Shown one piece after another: positions 1-8,025 of a stretch of 64,000 nucleotides of DNA. Source of the stretch: Tropicimonas sediminicola (GTDB lineage Bacteria > Pseudomonadota > Alphaproteobacteria > Rhodobacterales > Rhodobacteraceae); NCBI RefSeq assembly GCF_900188335.1, contig NZ_FZOY01000003.1, forward strand, positions 124,001 through 188,000, read 5' to 3'. The notes under the pieces are model-generated. The model was not told the DNA's origin. It worked only from the letters and a program-made list of their open reading frames with translations, and made no database searches. Made by a program: the position numbers and the translations under genes. How positions within the stretch are numbered: the first letter of the stretch is position 1; each line of letters starts with the position of its first letter.

Positions 1-282
1 GGCCGGTTCGAAGTGGCGCGGGCCAAGGCTTATGGTGCGGTGATGCTGCACAAGGGCGGCCGGGCCCAGGAAGCGCTGGCCGAGGCGCGCCCGCAGGTGG
101 CCACCGCCCTGGGCGGCGCCTTCGACGGCAAGTTCTTTCCGCTGAAGGGCGGTGTTCTGGTCCGCAACGCCGCGGGTCGCGTGCTGGGCGCGGTGGGCGT
201 CACCGGAGATTCGCCGGACAATGACGAGGCCTGCGCCGTTGCCGGGGTCGAGGCCGTCGAGGGGCTGGTCGCGGAGCCCTGA
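1..282 (+). CDS. HbpS/GlcG-like heme-binding family protein (C-terminal part)
   Basis: The frame is open from the first base, so the N-terminus lies outside the window; about 93 residues remain before the TGA. The sequence (ARAKAYGAVMLHKGGR, then a Gly/Val-rich stretch ending VGVTGDSPDNDEACAVAG) looks like the end of the GlcG/HbpS family (old DUF336), small alpha/beta proteins known as heme-binding or of unknown role beside glycolate and corrinoid genes. The closing GVTGDSPDxDExxA motif is characteristic. No partner gene is visible upstream. The family call is fairly safe; the biochemical role is not known. Confidence 0.72.
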   Translation, partial: GRFEVARAKAYGAVMLHKGGRAQEALAEARPQVATALGGAFDGKFFPLKGGVLVRNAAGRVLGAVGVTGDSPDNDEACAVAGVEAVEGLVAEP

Positions 283-431
283 TCCGCGCTGCCGTCGCGC
301 CGTGCAAATGGGCGCCGGGCGTGCTTTTCCTGCACATCCGTGCATGGGAGCAGGCCGCCCGTGCGCTTATTGCGTTCCGTTCGGGGCGCGCTGTGGCTAT
401 CTTGTGAGTGAAGATCTTTTAGCGAGGCATC

Positions 432-1208
432 ATGGCGCGACCGGTCGTCGGCATTATCGGCAATCACCATCTTATCAACGACGAGTACCCTACCCATGCG
501 GGCGGTACGATGAACTCCGAAGCCATCGCCGAGGTGTCCGGCGCGCTTCCGATGGTGGTCCCGGCGGACCCGCGCCTGGTGTCGGTCGCCGACCTGATGG
601 AGGTCTGCGACGGGTTCCTGCTGACCGGTGGCCGGCCCAACGTGCATCCCGAGGAATACGGCGAGCCCGAGACCGAGGCGCATGGCGCCTTCGACCGGTC
701 GCGCGATGCGGTGACGCTGCCGCTGATCCGGGCGCTGGTGGAGCGGGGGCAGCCATTTCTGGGGATCTGCCGCGGCTTCCAGGAGGTGAACGTCGCCATG
801 GGCGGGTCGCTCTATCCAGAAATCCGGGAACTGCCGGGGCGGATGAACCACAGGATGCCGCCCGACGGCACCATCGAGGAGAAATTCGCCTTGCGGCACA
901 AGGTGACCTTTGCCGAGGGGGGACCGTTTCACCGTCTGTTCGGCAACCGGGAGGTGATGACCAACACGCTGCATGGCCAGGGGGTGAAGGTGCCCGGCAA
1001 GCGGATCGTGATCGACGGCACCGCCGCGGATGGAACGGCGGAGGCGCTCTATGTCGAGGGCGCGCCGGGGTTCACCATGTCGGTGCAATGGCACCCGGAG
1101 TACCGCGCCTCTCGCGATCCGGTGTCCCGACCGCTGTTCGAGGCTTTCGGCAAGGCGGTTGCGGATTGGGCGGCGGGCCGGCGGGAGCCGATGCTGAAGC
1201 GGGCGTAG
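432..1208 (+). CDS. Gamma-glutamyl-gamma-aminobutyrate hydrolase family protein (PuuD-like, class I amidotransferase fold)
   Basis: 258 residues, the usual length for the peptidase C26 / PuuD family, which hydrolyses gamma-glutamyl amides such as gamma-Glu-GABA in putrescine breakdown. The nucleophile elbow is FLGICRGFQE with Cys113, and the catalytic His221 and Glu223 lie in SVQWHPEY, so the triad is complete. The N-terminus has the typical PVVGIIG strand and there is no signal peptide. ATG follows AGCGAGGCATC, a weak ribosome site. No other puu gene is adjacent, so the substrate is not fixed by context; an ornithine/lysine decarboxylase at 10.4 kb is the only polyamine neighbour. Confidence 0.85.
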   Translation: MARPVVGIIGNHHLINDEYPTHAGGTMNSEAIAEVSGALPMVVPADPRLVSVADLMEVCDGFLLTGGRPNVHPEEYGEPETEAHGAFDRSRDAVTLPLIRALVERGQPFLGICRGFQEVNVAMGGSLYPEIRELPGRMNHRMPPDGTIEEKFALRHKVTFAEGGPFHRLFGNREVMTNTLHGQGVKVPGKRIVIDGTAADGTAEALYVEGAPGFTMSVQWHPEYRASRDPVSRPLFEAFGKAVADWAAGRREPMLKRA

Positions 1209-1278
1209 GTGGCGCAACAGTCCGCGAGGGCCTGAGCACTGCGACCTCGCCGTGAAGCGGTCGATGACCGGGAAGGTT

Positions 1279-1343
1279 GGCTCCCGCCCGTCGTCAGCGC
1301 ATCGCAGATGCGCCTCCTCCCGTTGGGCGTGGCCGCGCTCTCC
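1279..1343 (+). repeat. Intergenic structured repeat, family 1, copy A
   Basis: Between two convergent genes. The core reads CTCCCGCCCGTCGTC (from 1281), a perfect 7-bp hairpin GCGCATC-gca-GATGCGC (1297-1313), then CTCCTCCCGTTGGGC (to 1328), followed by a second GC-rich palindromic stretch. Copies occur at 14.5 kb (inverted) and 34.9 kb. In the third copy both stem arms differ but still pair. It may act as a bidirectional terminator or RNA-stability element; no function is shown. Confidence 0.7.
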
Positions 1344-1400
1344 GCGCGCGGTGGGTGGCGCGCAGAAGATCGCGGAGCTTCCAGCCTTCGCCGTCGCTGC

Positions 1401-1871
1401 TCAGACGACCTTCCAGGCCATCTTCCATCGTTGCAGGTTGACGCCGTTGCGCAGCACCGTTTCCTCCTCGAGGACCGTCCATCCCCGCGGCTCGAGGAAC
1501 CGTCGGGCGCAATGGCTCGCGTGCGTTGTCATGTCCGGGATGCCGCGGGCAACGGCCCAGCCGCGCATGCATTGATAGAGCGCCGGTGCCAGACCGGTGC
1601 CGCGCCAGCCGGGTCGCACGAAGAAGAGGTCGAGATGGCCCTCGGGCGTGACCGTCAGGAAGCCGATGGCGTGGCCTTCGTCCTCGGCGATCCAGGTGAC
1701 GCCCTCCTGGAGCCGTGGCGGCAGCCATTCCTCGACGTCCTCGCTCGGCGCCCAGGCGCGGGCCTCTTCCTCTGAATACAGCGGAGCGGTGCCGTTGCGG
1801 ACCGCATCGAAATAGACGTCGTGGCATGCCACGGCGTCGGCCGCGCCACCGGCGCGCAAGGACCAATTCAT
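1401..1871 (-). CDS. GNAT family N-acetyltransferase
   Basis: 156 residues from the ATG at 1871. The acetyl-CoA-binding loop is visible as FFVRPGWRGTGLAPALYQC (R-x-x-G-x-G/A), preceded by the strand GFLTVTPEGHLDLFFV and followed by the typical C-terminal strand pair GWTVLEEETVLRNG. Its ATG overlaps the kynureninase stop as ATGA, so the two are probably translated together from one message. The substrate cannot be told. Many stand-alone GNATs of this shape act on small amines or protein N-termini. A longer frame runs upstream through kynU but lacks sense as a protein, so the coupled ATG is preferred. Confidence 0.82.
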   Translation of the reverse strand: MNWSLRAGGAADAVACHDVYFDAVRNGTAPLYSEEEARAWAPSEDVEEWLPPRLQEGVTWIAEDEGHAIGFLTVTPEGHLDLFFVRPGWRGTGLAPALYQCMRGWAVARGIPDMTTHASHCARRFLEPRGWTVLEEETVLRNGVNLQRWKMAWKVV

Positions 1872-3064
1872 GTAACCATCGCTTTCACCTTGTACTCCGG
1901 GCGATCCCAAAGGCACCCGGCCATCACGTCCGCGATCGTATCGATCGCGCGGTCGATCTCCGGTTCGCCGACATAGAGCGGGCAGATGCCGAAGCGCATG
2001 ATGTCGGGGGCGCGGAAATCGCCAATAACGCCGCGGGCGATCAATGCCTGCATCGCGGCGTATCCTTCTGAAAAATGGAATGAAACCTGGCTGCCCCGGT
2101 GCTCCGGCGCGCGCGGCGAGGCGAGGCGGAGCTGCGGGCAACGCGCCTCCACGCCGGCGATGAACCGTTCGGAGAGGGCGATGGAGCGGGCGCGGACATC
2201 GGCGATGTCGACCTGCTCCCAGATGTCGAGCGCGGCCTCGAGCGCTGCAAGCTGCAGCACCGGCGGCGTGCCGACGCGCATCCGGGCAACCCTGGAGGCG
2301 GGGCGGTAGCCGAGGTCGAAGGCGAAGGGGGCCTCGTGCCCCTGCCAGCCCTGCAGCGCGGTGCCGGCGGCGCCGGCGTGCCGGGGCGCGACGTAGATGA
2401 AGGCCGGCGCGCCGGGGCCGGCGTTGATGTACTTGTAGGTGCAGCCGGCCGCGAAATCGACGCCAGCGGCTGCCAGGTCGACCGGCAGGGCGCCGAATGA
2501 ATGGGCAAGATCCCAGAGGGTTAGCGCGCCAACTTCATGTGCCTTGCGGGTCAGCGCCGCCATGTCGTGACGCCGGCCGGTGCGGTAGTCGACCTCTGTC
2601 AGCATGAGCACCGCGACCTCCTCGGTCAGGTGCGCGGCCACGTCCTCGGGGGCGACCGTGACCAGCCTTGTGCCGTTGCCGAGCGTCTCGGCCAGGCCCT
2701 CGGCCATGTAGAGATCGGAGGGGAAATTCCCGGTGTCGGACAGGATCACGCGCCGTTCCGGGCGCAGCGCGAGGGCGGCTGCAAGCGCCTGGTAGACCTT
2801 GATCGAGAGCGTGTCGCCCACCACCACGTGCCCGGGCTCCGCGCCGATCATGGCGGCGATCCGGTCGCCTTGGGTTTCGGGCATCATGTGCCAGCCGGCC
2901 TTGGTCCAGCCGCCGATCAGCAGGTTCTGCCATTCCGGTTGCATCACCCGCGCCACCCGCTCCGGCGTCGCCTTCGGCAGCGGGCCGAGCGAGTTGCCGT
3001 CAAGATAGACGATACCCTCCGGCAGCTGGAACTGCGCGCGGGTCCAGGTGAAATCGGTCGTCAT
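1868..3064 (-). CDS. kynU: Kynureninase
   Basis: 398 residues, normal for bacterial kynureninase, the PLP enzyme that splits L-kynurenine into anthranilate and alanine in tryptophan breakdown. It opens with FQLPEGIVYLDGNSLGPLP, the family's N-terminal signature. The PLP-contacting Asp185 is in WDLAHSFGA and the Schiff-base Lys211 in FAAGCTYKYINAGPG. C-terminal residues FRAPDIMRFGICPLY also fit. The ATG at 3064 is chosen because upstream codons are not conserved-looking. Other kyn genes (kynA, kynB) are not in the window; the only coupled gene is the GNAT downstream. Cytosolic. Confidence 0.93.
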   Translation of the reverse strand: MTTDFTWTRAQFQLPEGIVYLDGNSLGPLPKATPERVARVMQPEWQNLLIGGWTKAGWHMMPETQGDRIAAMIGAEPGHVVVGDTLSIKVYQALAAALALRPERRVILSDTGNFPSDLYMAEGLAETLGNGTRLVTVAPEDVAAHLTEEVAVLMLTEVDYRTGRRHDMAALTRKAHEVGALTLWDLAHSFGALPVDLAAAGVDFAAGCTYKYINAGPGAPAFIYVAPRHAGAAGTALQGWQGHEAPFAFDLGYRPASRVARMRVGTPPVLQLAALEAALDIWEQVDIADVRARSIALSERFIAGVEARCPQLRLASPRAPEHRGSQVSFHFSEGYAAMQALIARGVIGDFRAPDIMRFGICPLYVGEPEIDRAIDTIADVMAGCLWDRPEYKVKAMVT

Positions 3065-3123
3065 GGGCGCTCCGGAGCTTGATCGAGGACGATCCCCAGA
3101 AACCCTAGCACGATATCGGGCGC

Positions 3124-3148
3124 AAGGAATTTCCTTTGTCGACACAAA
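3124..3148. promoter_or_regulatory. Adjacent inverted repeats in the kynU / sulfotransferase divergent region
   Basis: AAGGAA-T-TTCCTT (3124-3136) is a perfect inverted repeat, immediately followed by the imperfect palindrome TTTGTCGACACAAA (3135-3148) with a perfect TGTCGACA centre. They sit about 60 bases before the kynU start and 110 before the sulfotransferase start, a sensible place for an operator. No regulator gene is adjacent; which protein binds is unknown. Confidence 0.35.
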
Positions 3149-3258
3149 CTGTTCGCAGCAGTTTCCGCAGCGGCGGCGTTTCGGTGGACGCGCCAGCGGA
3201 AATCTGGCACCTGTCGCCGGATACCGGCACAGAATGTGCATCCTACCGGGGCCAGACC

Positions 3259-4002
3259 ATGACACGCTTCTGCATACACGGCATCTTTCGCTCGGGGACG
3301 AACTTCACCCGCGGCGTGCTGGAGATGAACTACGTCTGCCGGGCCGAGTATGACAGTTTCGGCTGGAAGCATTCGCCGTTCCCGATCCTGAGTGCGGGAA
3401 GTCGCCTGGCGCTGCCGGACATTCCCAGCCTCTTCGTCACCCGGAACCCGTTCTACGCGCTGTCGGCGCTGTTCACCTATGCGGAGCGCAACAAGCGCAA
3501 CATCCGATCGGCGGCGGACGACGGGATGACGGCGTTCCTGAGCGCGCCGATCGTGATTTTCGATGGCGGCGCGGAGGTCAGTCCCGAGCTCTATTTCGAA
3601 ACGCCGGTGGCGCTCTGGAACGGTCTCAACTGGAACTACCTTTCGACGGTGGGCAAGCTGCCGGGGCGTGTGCACATGCGCTACGAGGACCTCGTGGCAA
3701 GGCCGGAAGAGACCGCCGCGCGGGTGGCCGAGGCGCTCGGGCTGGAGCGCAAGCCGGGGGCGTTCGAGGTGCCGCAGAACCGGATGCGCAACCTCGGTTC
3801 GAACATGCACAACGTCCGCAAGTTCCAGACCGACAAGGCCTTCGACCTGTCGAAGACGCTCTTCTCCAGCTATGGCGCGTTGTTCTCCGAGGAGGATCGG
3901 GCGCTGGTGCTGAACGGGGCGAACCGGGATCTGGTCGAACGTGCGGGCTACGCGGAGTTCATGGACCGGGTCGCGCGCGGCGACGTGCCCGAGACAGCCT
4001 GA
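3259..4002 (+). CDS. Sulfotransferase-like P-loop protein
   Basis: 247 residues from the ATG at 3259. The N-terminus FCIHGIFRSGTNFTRGVLE matches the 5'-phosphosulfate-binding loop of PAPS-dependent sulfotransferases (RSGTxx), and LFVTRNPFYALSALF matches the 3'-phosphate-binding segment (R-N-P). RVHMRYEDLVARPEETAARVAEALGL is the typical later YEDLVxxP motif. No signal peptide or membrane helix. Acceptor unknown; marine alphaproteobacteria carry many such orphan sulfotransferases acting on polysaccharide or small molecules. Divergent from kynU and not in an obvious operon. Confidence 0.72.
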   Translation: MTRFCIHGIFRSGTNFTRGVLEMNYVCRAEYDSFGWKHSPFPILSAGSRLALPDIPSLFVTRNPFYALSALFTYAERNKRNIRSAADDGMTAFLSAPIVIFDGGAEVSPELYFETPVALWNGLNWNYLSTVGKLPGRVHMRYEDLVARPEETAARVAEALGLERKPGAFEVPQNRMRNLGSNMHNVRKFQTDKAFDLSKTLFSSYGALFSEEDRALVLNGANRDLVERAGYAEFMDRVARGDVPETA

Positions 4003-4094
4003 GCGCTGGAGCGCGGGGGAAAGTCGGCCCGTGGCGGGGTAAGGACTCGACTTTATATTCCATTGGTGGAATGTGTGTGGCAGGAGGACCCTGC

Positions 4095-5054
4095 ATGACA
4101 CGAATTCCGAGCCTTGCCGCCGCACTTCTCGCGATCCCCGCCGCGACGCCGCTCGCCGCCAGCGAGGACATCGCCGACCAATACCCGCAAAGCCCGCTCT
4201 ATGCGAAGCCGGTCGAGGTGATCCCGCACGTGTGGTCGGCCATCGGCGCCACGGCGCCGCCGACCTACGAGAACACCGGACACAACAACAACCTCAGCTT
4301 CCTCGTCACCGGTGACGGGGTCGTGGTGATCAACGGCGGCGCGGCGGCGGTGCTGGCGGAGGCGCTGCACGCGGAGATCAGGGCGGTGACCGACCAGCCG
4401 GTGAAGCTGGTGATCAACGAGAACGGGCAGGGGCACGCGGTGCTGGGCAATTCCTACTGGGCCGCGCAGGGAGTGCCGATCCTGGCCCATGAGGATGCCG
4501 CCCACGAGGTCGAGCAATACGGGCACCAGTTGCTGGAGGAGATGCAGCGCTACAACCGGGACAAGGCCGAGGGCACGGTGGTGCAGGGGCCGACGCTCAC
4601 CTTTGCCGACAGCTACGACGCCTCCATGGGCGACATGCGGATCGAGGTGCTGCACCTCGGACCGGCGCACAGCCCGGGCGACATCCAGGTCTGGCTGCCC
4701 GATCTCGGGCTGGTGATCGCCGGCGACATGGCGTTCCACGAGCGTATGCTGCCAATATTCCCCGACACGATCACCAGCGAATGGATCGAGACGTGGGACA
4801 ACGGCTTCGAGGCCCTTGGCGCGACCTACGTGATCCCGGGGCACGGGCATCCCACCAACATGGACCAGGTGCGGCGCTACACGCGGGATTATCTGGCATA
4901 TCTGCGGGAGCGGATCGGCGAGCACCTCGACGCGGGCGGCGGGCTGGCAGAGGCCTATTACGTCGACCAGACGCCCTTTGCCCATCTCGATACCTACGAG
5001 GAACTGGCAACGAAGAACGCCGGTCGGGTCTTCGAGGAGATGGAGTTCGAATGA
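4095..5054 (+). CDS. Metallo-beta-lactamase-fold protein with altered first metal motif, exported
   Basis: 319 residues; the ATG at 4095 follows AGGAGG at good spacing and starts a signal peptide (MTRIPSLAAALLAIPAATPLAAS). The MBL fold is clear from LSFLVTGDGVVVING, LHLGPAHSPGDIQVWLPDLG, LVIAGDMAF and VIPGHGHPT. The first motif, normally HxHxDH before a Gly-Asn, reads INENGQGHAVLGN, so most first-site ligands are replaced; the later His (PAHS), Asp (AGDM) and His (GHGH) remain. It may bind one metal or have a changed chemistry. Likely periplasmic. Called MBL-fold with confidence; substrate unknown. Confidence 0.82.
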   Translation: MTRIPSLAAALLAIPAATPLAASEDIADQYPQSPLYAKPVEVIPHVWSAIGATAPPTYENTGHNNNLSFLVTGDGVVVINGGAAAVLAEALHAEIRAVTDQPVKLVINENGQGHAVLGNSYWAAQGVPILAHEDAAHEVEQYGHQLLEEMQRYNRDKAEGTVVQGPTLTFADSYDASMGDMRIEVLHLGPAHSPGDIQVWLPDLGLVIAGDMAFHERMLPIFPDTITSEWIETWDNGFEALGATYVIPGHGHPTNMDQVRRYTRDYLAYLRERIGEHLDAGGGLAEAYYVDQTPFAHLDTYEELATKNAGRVFEEMEFE

Positions 5055-5125
5055 AGCCCCGATCAGGGGCAAGCCGCGGGCGGCGGGGTGGCCGGCGCCC
5101 GGGGCTCAGGTCGTTGCCGGCCGGA

Positions 5126-5284
5126 TCAGCTCACGAGATGCATGATCAGCGAGCCGATGAAGAGCACGATGAAGATGAAGAACAGGATGCGGGCGATCCC
5201 GGCCGACGTCGATGCGACGCCGCCAAAGCCGAAGAAACCTGCGACGATGGCAATGATCAGGAAAATGATGATCCAGGTAAGCAT
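5126..5284 (-). CDS. DUF1328 small membrane protein (YtjA-like)
   Basis: A 52-residue frame. The translation starts [20 protein letters not shown], continues [20 protein letters not shown] and ends [12 protein letters not shown]. Two membrane helices (about residues 3-22 and 30-49) flank the [13 protein letters not shown] turn, which is the signature of DUF1328. AAGGGG stands about nine bases before the ATG. The function is unknown; in other bacteria these proteins belong to envelope or general stress sets. It is probably co-transcribed with, or near, the lipoprotein upstream on the same strand. Confidence 0.85.
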   Translation of the reverse strand: MLTWIIIFLIIAIVAGFFGFGGVASTSAGIARILFFIFIVLFIGSLIMHLVS

Positions 5285-5328
5285 TGCTGTAACCCCTTTG
5301 TGATGGCTTGCGATCTGAGAACCCGCAT

Positions 5329-5350
5329 CCCGGCGAATTGTTCCGCCGGG
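5329..5350 (-). terminator. Hairpin between the small lipoprotein gene and DUF1328
   Basis: CCCGGCG (5329-5335) pairs perfectly with CGCCGGG (5344-5350) around an eight-base loop, 25 bases after the lipoprotein stop on the minus strand. There is no T-run after it, so it may be an mRNA 3' stabiliser or weak terminator instead of a true intrinsic terminator. Confidence 0.4.
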
Positions 5351-5374
5351 TCGTCTGTCGCGAAGCCCACCGGG

Positions 5375-5668
5375 TCAGAGCGCGCCTTCTGCCGCCATCG
5401 ACATGACACCGTCCGTGGTGCCGTCGCCGTAGGCGATGCATTGCCAGGGCGCCTTTTCCGGCCCGACGCCGACGCGCACCATCGTGCCGGCCTCGGAGAA
5501 TTCGGACCCCAGGAGCACGACGTCGGGATTGGCCGTCGCGGCGGTCACGTCCCGCAGGCAGGCCTGTTCGGCCGGGGTGGGCATCGCCGCGGTGGAGCCG
5601 CTGTCGGACATGCTGTCCTCGCAGGCCATAAGAGCGAGCGGTGCGGCCAGGAATGCAAGACGGTACAT
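5375..5668 (-). CDS. Small putative lipoprotein
   Basis: 97 residues. The signal MYRLAFLAAPLALMAC ends in a lipobox (ALMAC, Cys16), so it should be lipidated and kept in the envelope. The mature part is acidic, with EQACLRDVTAATANPDVVLLGSEFSEAGTMVRVGVG and a second and third Cys that could pair. GGAGG precedes the ATG well. The pattern (Cys-containing repeat ending in W-Q-C-x-A-Y-x-D-G) resembles small alphaproteobacterial lipoproteins of unknown function. No enzyme motif is seen. Confidence 0.75.
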   Translation of the reverse strand: MYRLAFLAAPLALMACEDSMSDSGSTAAMPTPAEQACLRDVTAATANPDVVLLGSEFSEAGTMVRVGVGPEKAPWQCIAYGDGTTDGVMSMAAEGAL

Positions 5669-5855
5669 TTTCTAATCCTCCAATAGCGTTAAGTGGCCCG
5701 AGGGTCGCCCGTCGCCGCATTCGGATCAAGGCGTAGTTCGCCGGTGCCGGCCGGGATGTCGCAATCGGCGGGAAATGGCTGGTCCGATTGGGGCGGGAAG
5801 GGTAGGTCATCCGGGCAATCGCGATGCCACGTGACGCATGCTCGGGGAGGGCGCC

Positions 5856-6311
5856 ATGCCGTTCTGGAAATGGATCGATCTGCCGCCGCTGTGGCTGCTG
5901 CTCTTCATCGCACTGGCGCGCGTCCAGGCGGTGCGCCTGCCCGTTGGCGTGATCGACACACCCGTAACCGACCTGCTCGCAGGGCTGCTGATCGGGGGCG
6001 GGCTCCTGCTGATGGCGGTCGCGGTCGTCCAGATGCGGCAGAACCGGACCACCTTCATGCCGCACCAGCATGCCCGCCACCTCGTCACCAACGGCGTCTT
6101 CTCGCGCAGCCGCAACCCGATCTACCTCGGGGATGCGATGGTCCTGCTGGGGCTGATCGTGCACTGGAGCGCCTGGCCGAGCCTCGTGCTGGTGCCGCTG
6201 TTCATGTGGGTGATCACCGACAGGTTCATCCTCGAGGAGGAGGCCTGGCTGCGCGACGACTTCGGCCCGCAATGGGACGAATGGGCCGCCCGAACCCGGC
6301 GCTGGCTTTGA
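5856..6311 (+). CDS. Isoprenylcysteine carboxyl methyltransferase (ICMT/PEMT) family membrane protein
   Basis: 151 residues from the ATG at 5856, which follows GGGAGGGCGCC; an in-frame ATG six codons upstream is possible. Membrane helices lie about 9-27, 37-57 and 98-120. The C-terminal half carries the family pattern: HLVTNGVFSRSRNPIYLGDAM (the R-N-P-x-Y-x-G/A motif) and RFILEEEAWLRDDFGPQWDEW (E-E-x-x-L...Y/W). These bind S-adenosylmethionine at the membrane. Bacterial members methylate unknown lipids or small molecules; it is not a true CAAX enzyme. Stands alone. Confidence 0.85.
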   Translation: MPFWKWIDLPPLWLLLFIALARVQAVRLPVGVIDTPVTDLLAGLLIGGGLLLMAVAVVQMRQNRTTFMPHQHARHLVTNGVFSRSRNPIYLGDAMVLLGLIVHWSAWPSLVLVPLFMWVITDRFILEEEAWLRDDFGPQWDEWAARTRRWL

Positions 6312-6437
6312 TATATCGACGCGGTTTCGGTCAAAGGGCTGGAAAACCCGCATCCGGAGTGCAATGAAACCCCCGGGAGAAGGCAATGACCGTGACGTGC
6401 ATTCGTGCGCGGCGACTATGAACGAGAGGAAGAACAC

Positions 6438-8012
6438 GTGAAGATAGGGTCACCAAGGGAAGTCTTCCCGGGCGAGGCGCGTGTGGCGATGACGCCTGAC
6501 AGCGCCCGCGCATTGCAGAAGCTCGGCTATGCCTGCGCGATCGAGAGCGGCGCGGGCAAGGCGGCCGGCTTTTCGGACGCGGCCTATGCCGATGCAGGGG
6601 TGGAGGTTCTGGGATCGGCCGAGGAGCTCTTTGCCGCCAGCGACATCATCGCCAAGGTGCGCCCGCCCACGGATACCGAAGTGGGCCTGCTCTCCGATGA
6701 CAAGACCCTGATCTCCTTCTTCTATCCCGCCTCGAACGAGGCGCTGATGGAAGCCGCCAAGGAGAAGGGCGCGAGCGTCATCGCGATGGACATGGTGCCG
6801 CGAATCTCCCGCGCGCAGAAGATGGACGCGCTGAGCTCGATGGCCAACATCGCGGGCTACCGTGCGGTGATCGAGGCCGGCAACAACTTCGGCCGCTTCT
6901 TCACCGGCCAGGTGACGGCGGCGGGCAAGGTGCCCCCGGCGAAGGTTCTGATCGTCGGCGCCGGCGTGGCCGGTCTTGCCGCCATCGGCACCTCGACCAG
7001 CCTCGGCGCGATCACCTACGCCTTCGACGTGCGCCCCGAAGTGGCCGAACAGATCGAGTCCATGGGCGCCGAATTCGTCTACCTCGATTTCGAGGAAGAG
7101 CAGACCGACGGCGCAGCCACCGGCGGCTATGCGGCGCCCTCCAGCCCCGAGTTCCGGCTCAAGCAGCTCGAGAAGTTCCGCGAGCTGGCGCCCGAGATGG
7201 ACATCGTCATCACCACCGCGCTGATCCCCAACCGGGATGCGCCGGTGCTCTGGACCAAGGACATGGTCGAGATGATGAAGCCGGGCTCTGTCATCGTCGA
7301 CCTCGCCGCCGAGCGTGGCGGCAACTGCGAGCTGACCGTCAAGGACGAGAAGATCGTCACCGACAATGGCGTGACCATCGTCGGCTACACCGACTTCCCG
7401 AGCCGGATGGCCGCGCAATCCTCGACCCTCTACGCCACCAACATCCGTCACATGATGACCGACCTGACGCCCGAGAAGGACGGCCAGGTCAACCACAACA
7501 TGGAAGACGACGTGATCCGCGGCGCGACGATCACCCACGAGGGGGCGATCACCTTCCCGCCGCCGCCGCCAAAGATCCAGGCGATCGCGGCGCAGAAGAA
7601 GAAGGAGCCCGCGAAGGAGCTGACCCGCGAGGAGAAGCTGGAACTCGAGAAGCAGGCGTTCAAGGCGCAGACCCGGCAGCAGGTGACGCTGCTGGTGATC
7701 GGCGCGGCGCTGATTCTGGGCGTCGGCCTCGTGGCCCCGGCCAGCTTCATGCAGCACTTCATCGTATTCGTCCTGGCGATCTTCGTCGGCTTCCAGGTGA
7801 TCTGGAACGTCTCCCACGCGCTGCACACGCCGCTGATGGCGGTGACCAACGCGATCTCGTCGATCATCATCCTCGGCGCATTGATGCAGATCGGATCGGG
7901 CAGCTTCCTGGTGATCCTGCTCGCCGCGCTGTCGGTTTTCATGGCCGGGATCAACATCTTCGGCGGCTTCCTCGTGACGCGGCGCATGCTCGCCATGTTC
8001 CAGAAATCGTAA
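6438..8012 (+). CDS. pntA: NAD(P) transhydrogenase subunit alpha
   Basis: 524 residues from a GTG at 6438 behind GAGAGGAAG. With PntB it forms the proton-translocating enzyme of the inner membrane that makes NADPH from NADH. Residues 1-380 are the NAD(H)-binding dI domain: [19 protein letters not shown] at the start, the dinucleotide fold [18 protein letters not shown] and the mobile-loop region near [15 protein letters not shown] Lys/Glu-rich linker (about 385-415) leads to three or four membrane helices. This is the E. coli-like arrangement with the dII helices fused, not the split PntAA/PntAB form. pntB follows after 13 bases. Confidence 0.96.
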   Translation: MKIGSPREVFPGEARVAMTPDSARALQKLGYACAIESGAGKAAGFSDAAYADAGVEVLGSAEELFAASDIIAKVRPPTDTEVGLLSDDKTLISFFYPASNEALMEAAKEKGASVIAMDMVPRISRAQKMDALSSMANIAGYRAVIEAGNNFGRFFTGQVTAAGKVPPAKVLIVGAGVAGLAAIGTSTSLGAITYAFDVRPEVAEQIESMGAEFVYLDFEEEQTDGAATGGYAAPSSPEFRLKQLEKFRELAPEMDIVITTALIPNRDAPVLWTKDMVEMMKPGSVIVDLAAERGGNCELTVKDEKIVTDNGVTIVGYTDFPSRMAAQSSTLYATNIRHMMTDLTPEKDGQVNHNMEDDVIRGATITHEGAITFPPPPPKIQAIAAQKKKEPAKELTREEKLELEKQAFKAQTRQQVTLLVIGAALILGVGLVAPASFMQHFIVFVLAIFVGFQVIWNVSHALHTPLMAVTNAISSIIILGALMQIGSGSFLVILLAALSVFMAGINIFGGFLVTRRMLAMFQKS

Positions 8013-8025
8013 GGAGACGGGGACA

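Noticed and set aside
30-1217. A long frame on the minus strand over the PuuD-like gene
   Set aside because: It is antisense to a gene with a complete catalytic triad, is rich in Arg, His and Pro as expected of GC-rich reverse frames, and has no domain.
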